Source: JANLQB01 sp043735935 (GTDB lineage: Bacteria; Verrucomicrobiota; Verrucomicrobiia; Chthoniobacterales; Chthoniobacteraceae). Taken from it: DNA of 5,744 nt. A program made the translations under genes and the position numbers. The stretch spans positions 1 to 5,744 of the forward strand of contig JAYTDO010000407.1 in assembly GCA_043735935.1 (NCBI GenBank), given 5' to 3'. The notes under the pieces were generated by a model. That model was not told the DNA's origin. It made no database searches and was given only the letters and a program-made list of their open reading frames with translations. Within the stretch, counting starts at the first letter, position 1, and each line of letters begins with the position of its first letter. This document shows positions 5,367 to 5,744 of the stretch, one piece after another.

Positions 5367-5368
5367 CT

Positions 5369-5744
5369 ATGAAAATCGTCCTCGCATACTCCGGCGGCCT
5401 CGACACCTCCGTCCTGCTCACTTGGCTGAAGGAAACTTATCAGGCTGATATCATCGCATTCTGCGCCGACGTCGGGCAGGAGGAAGAGCTCGCCGGGCTG
5501 GAAGAAAAGGCATTCAAGACGGGCGCGAGCAAATGCTACATCGACGATCTCAACGAGGAGTTCGCACGCGACTTCATCTTTCCGATGATCCAGGCAAACG
5601 CGATGTACGAGGGCCAGTATTTCCTCGGCACTTCGATCGCGCGCCCGCTCATCGCAAAGCGCATGGTGGAAATCGCGCGTGCCGAGGGAGCCGATGCGGT
5701 GGCGCACGGAGCCACGGGGAAGGGGAACGACCAGGTGCGTTTCG
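5369..5744 (+). CDS. argG: Argininosuccinate synthase, N-terminal part
   Basis: The first 125 codons of a gene that continues past the window; full-length enzymes have about 400 residues. ArgG condenses citrulline and aspartate with ATP to give argininosuccinate, the next to last step of arginine synthesis, in the cytosol. The N-type ATP pyrophosphatase loop AYSGGLDTS is at residues 6-14. The conserved stretch EGQYFLGTSIARPLIAK (81-97) binds citrulline and shapes the active site, and AHGATGKGNDQVRF (112-125) is the second signature of the family. The ATG at 5369 gives the standard N terminus MKIVLAYSGG. There is no Shine-Dalgarno; a GC hairpin sits just before the start. It follows ligA by 51 bases on the same strand, with no functional link to it. 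The sequence resembles the bacterial type common in Verrucomicrobiota, from memory only. Confidence 0.97.
   Translation, partial: MKIVLAYSGGLDTSVLLTWLKETYQADIIAFCADVGQEEELAGLEEKAFKTGASKCYIDDLNEEFARDFIFPMIQANAMYEGQYFLGTSIARPLIAKRMVEIARAEGADAVAHGATGKGNDQVRF

Noticed and set aside
3032..5707. Open frame of 891 codons on the minus strand, antisense to ligA and argG
   Set aside because: It lies opposite two genes with unmistakable family motifs. Its translation is low in recognisable motifs and rich in R, E, A and D, as expected from the shadow of GC-rich codon use in LigA.

Overview
The window looks like an ordinary chromosomal segment of a GC-rich, Gram-negative-type bacterium. ArgG and LigA have the flavour of Verrucomicrobiota proteins. 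That assignment rests on recalled sequence style, not a search, and is tentative. Coding is dense, with six genes or gene parts plus one toxin-antitoxin pair. I see no insertion sequence, CRISPR array, tRNA or rRNA.

Left part (1-659, + strand): the 3' end of a glyoxalase I gene (gloA) is followed after 4 bases by a two-gene type II toxin-antitoxin module. The module has a BrnT-like toxin and then a ribbon-helix-helix (CopG/BrnA-like) antitoxin. The toxin's ribosome binding site lies inside the last gloA codons, so the three genes may share a transcript.

Convergent gap (660-980): no gene. It holds several inverted repeats, notably a perfect 13-bp stem (699-711/752-764) with further pairing in its loop and a T run downstream, and a weak terminator-like hairpin for the opposite strand. 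It is probably the shared 3' end region of the two converging units, but a small structured RNA is possible.

Middle (981-2714, - strand): one gene encodes a natural fusion of a BadF/BcrA-type N-acetylhexosamine kinase and MurQ, the N-acetylmuramic acid 6-phosphate etherase. Together the two halves could take free MurNAc to GlcNAc-6-phosphate plus D-lactate, a peptidoglycan recycling route that needs no PTS uptake. The etherase half stops about one helical repeat short of the usual end.

Right part (2749-5744, + strand): a VanZ-like membrane protein gene starts only 34 bases from the fusion gene's start, in the opposite direction. Its end overlaps by 47 bases the start of ligA (NAD+-dependent DNA ligase, 731 aa, with an unusual insertion in the helix-hairpin-helix region and a QGELF tail). 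After 51 bases argG (argininosuccinate synthase) begins and runs off the window. Shine-Dalgarno sequences are missing before vanZ, ligA and argG, and before the fusion gene, while the toxin has a strong one.

I did not find a convincing new multi-gene system. The points most worth a second look are the kinase-etherase fusion, the structured convergent gap, the ligase insertion and tail, and the vanZ/ligA overlap.
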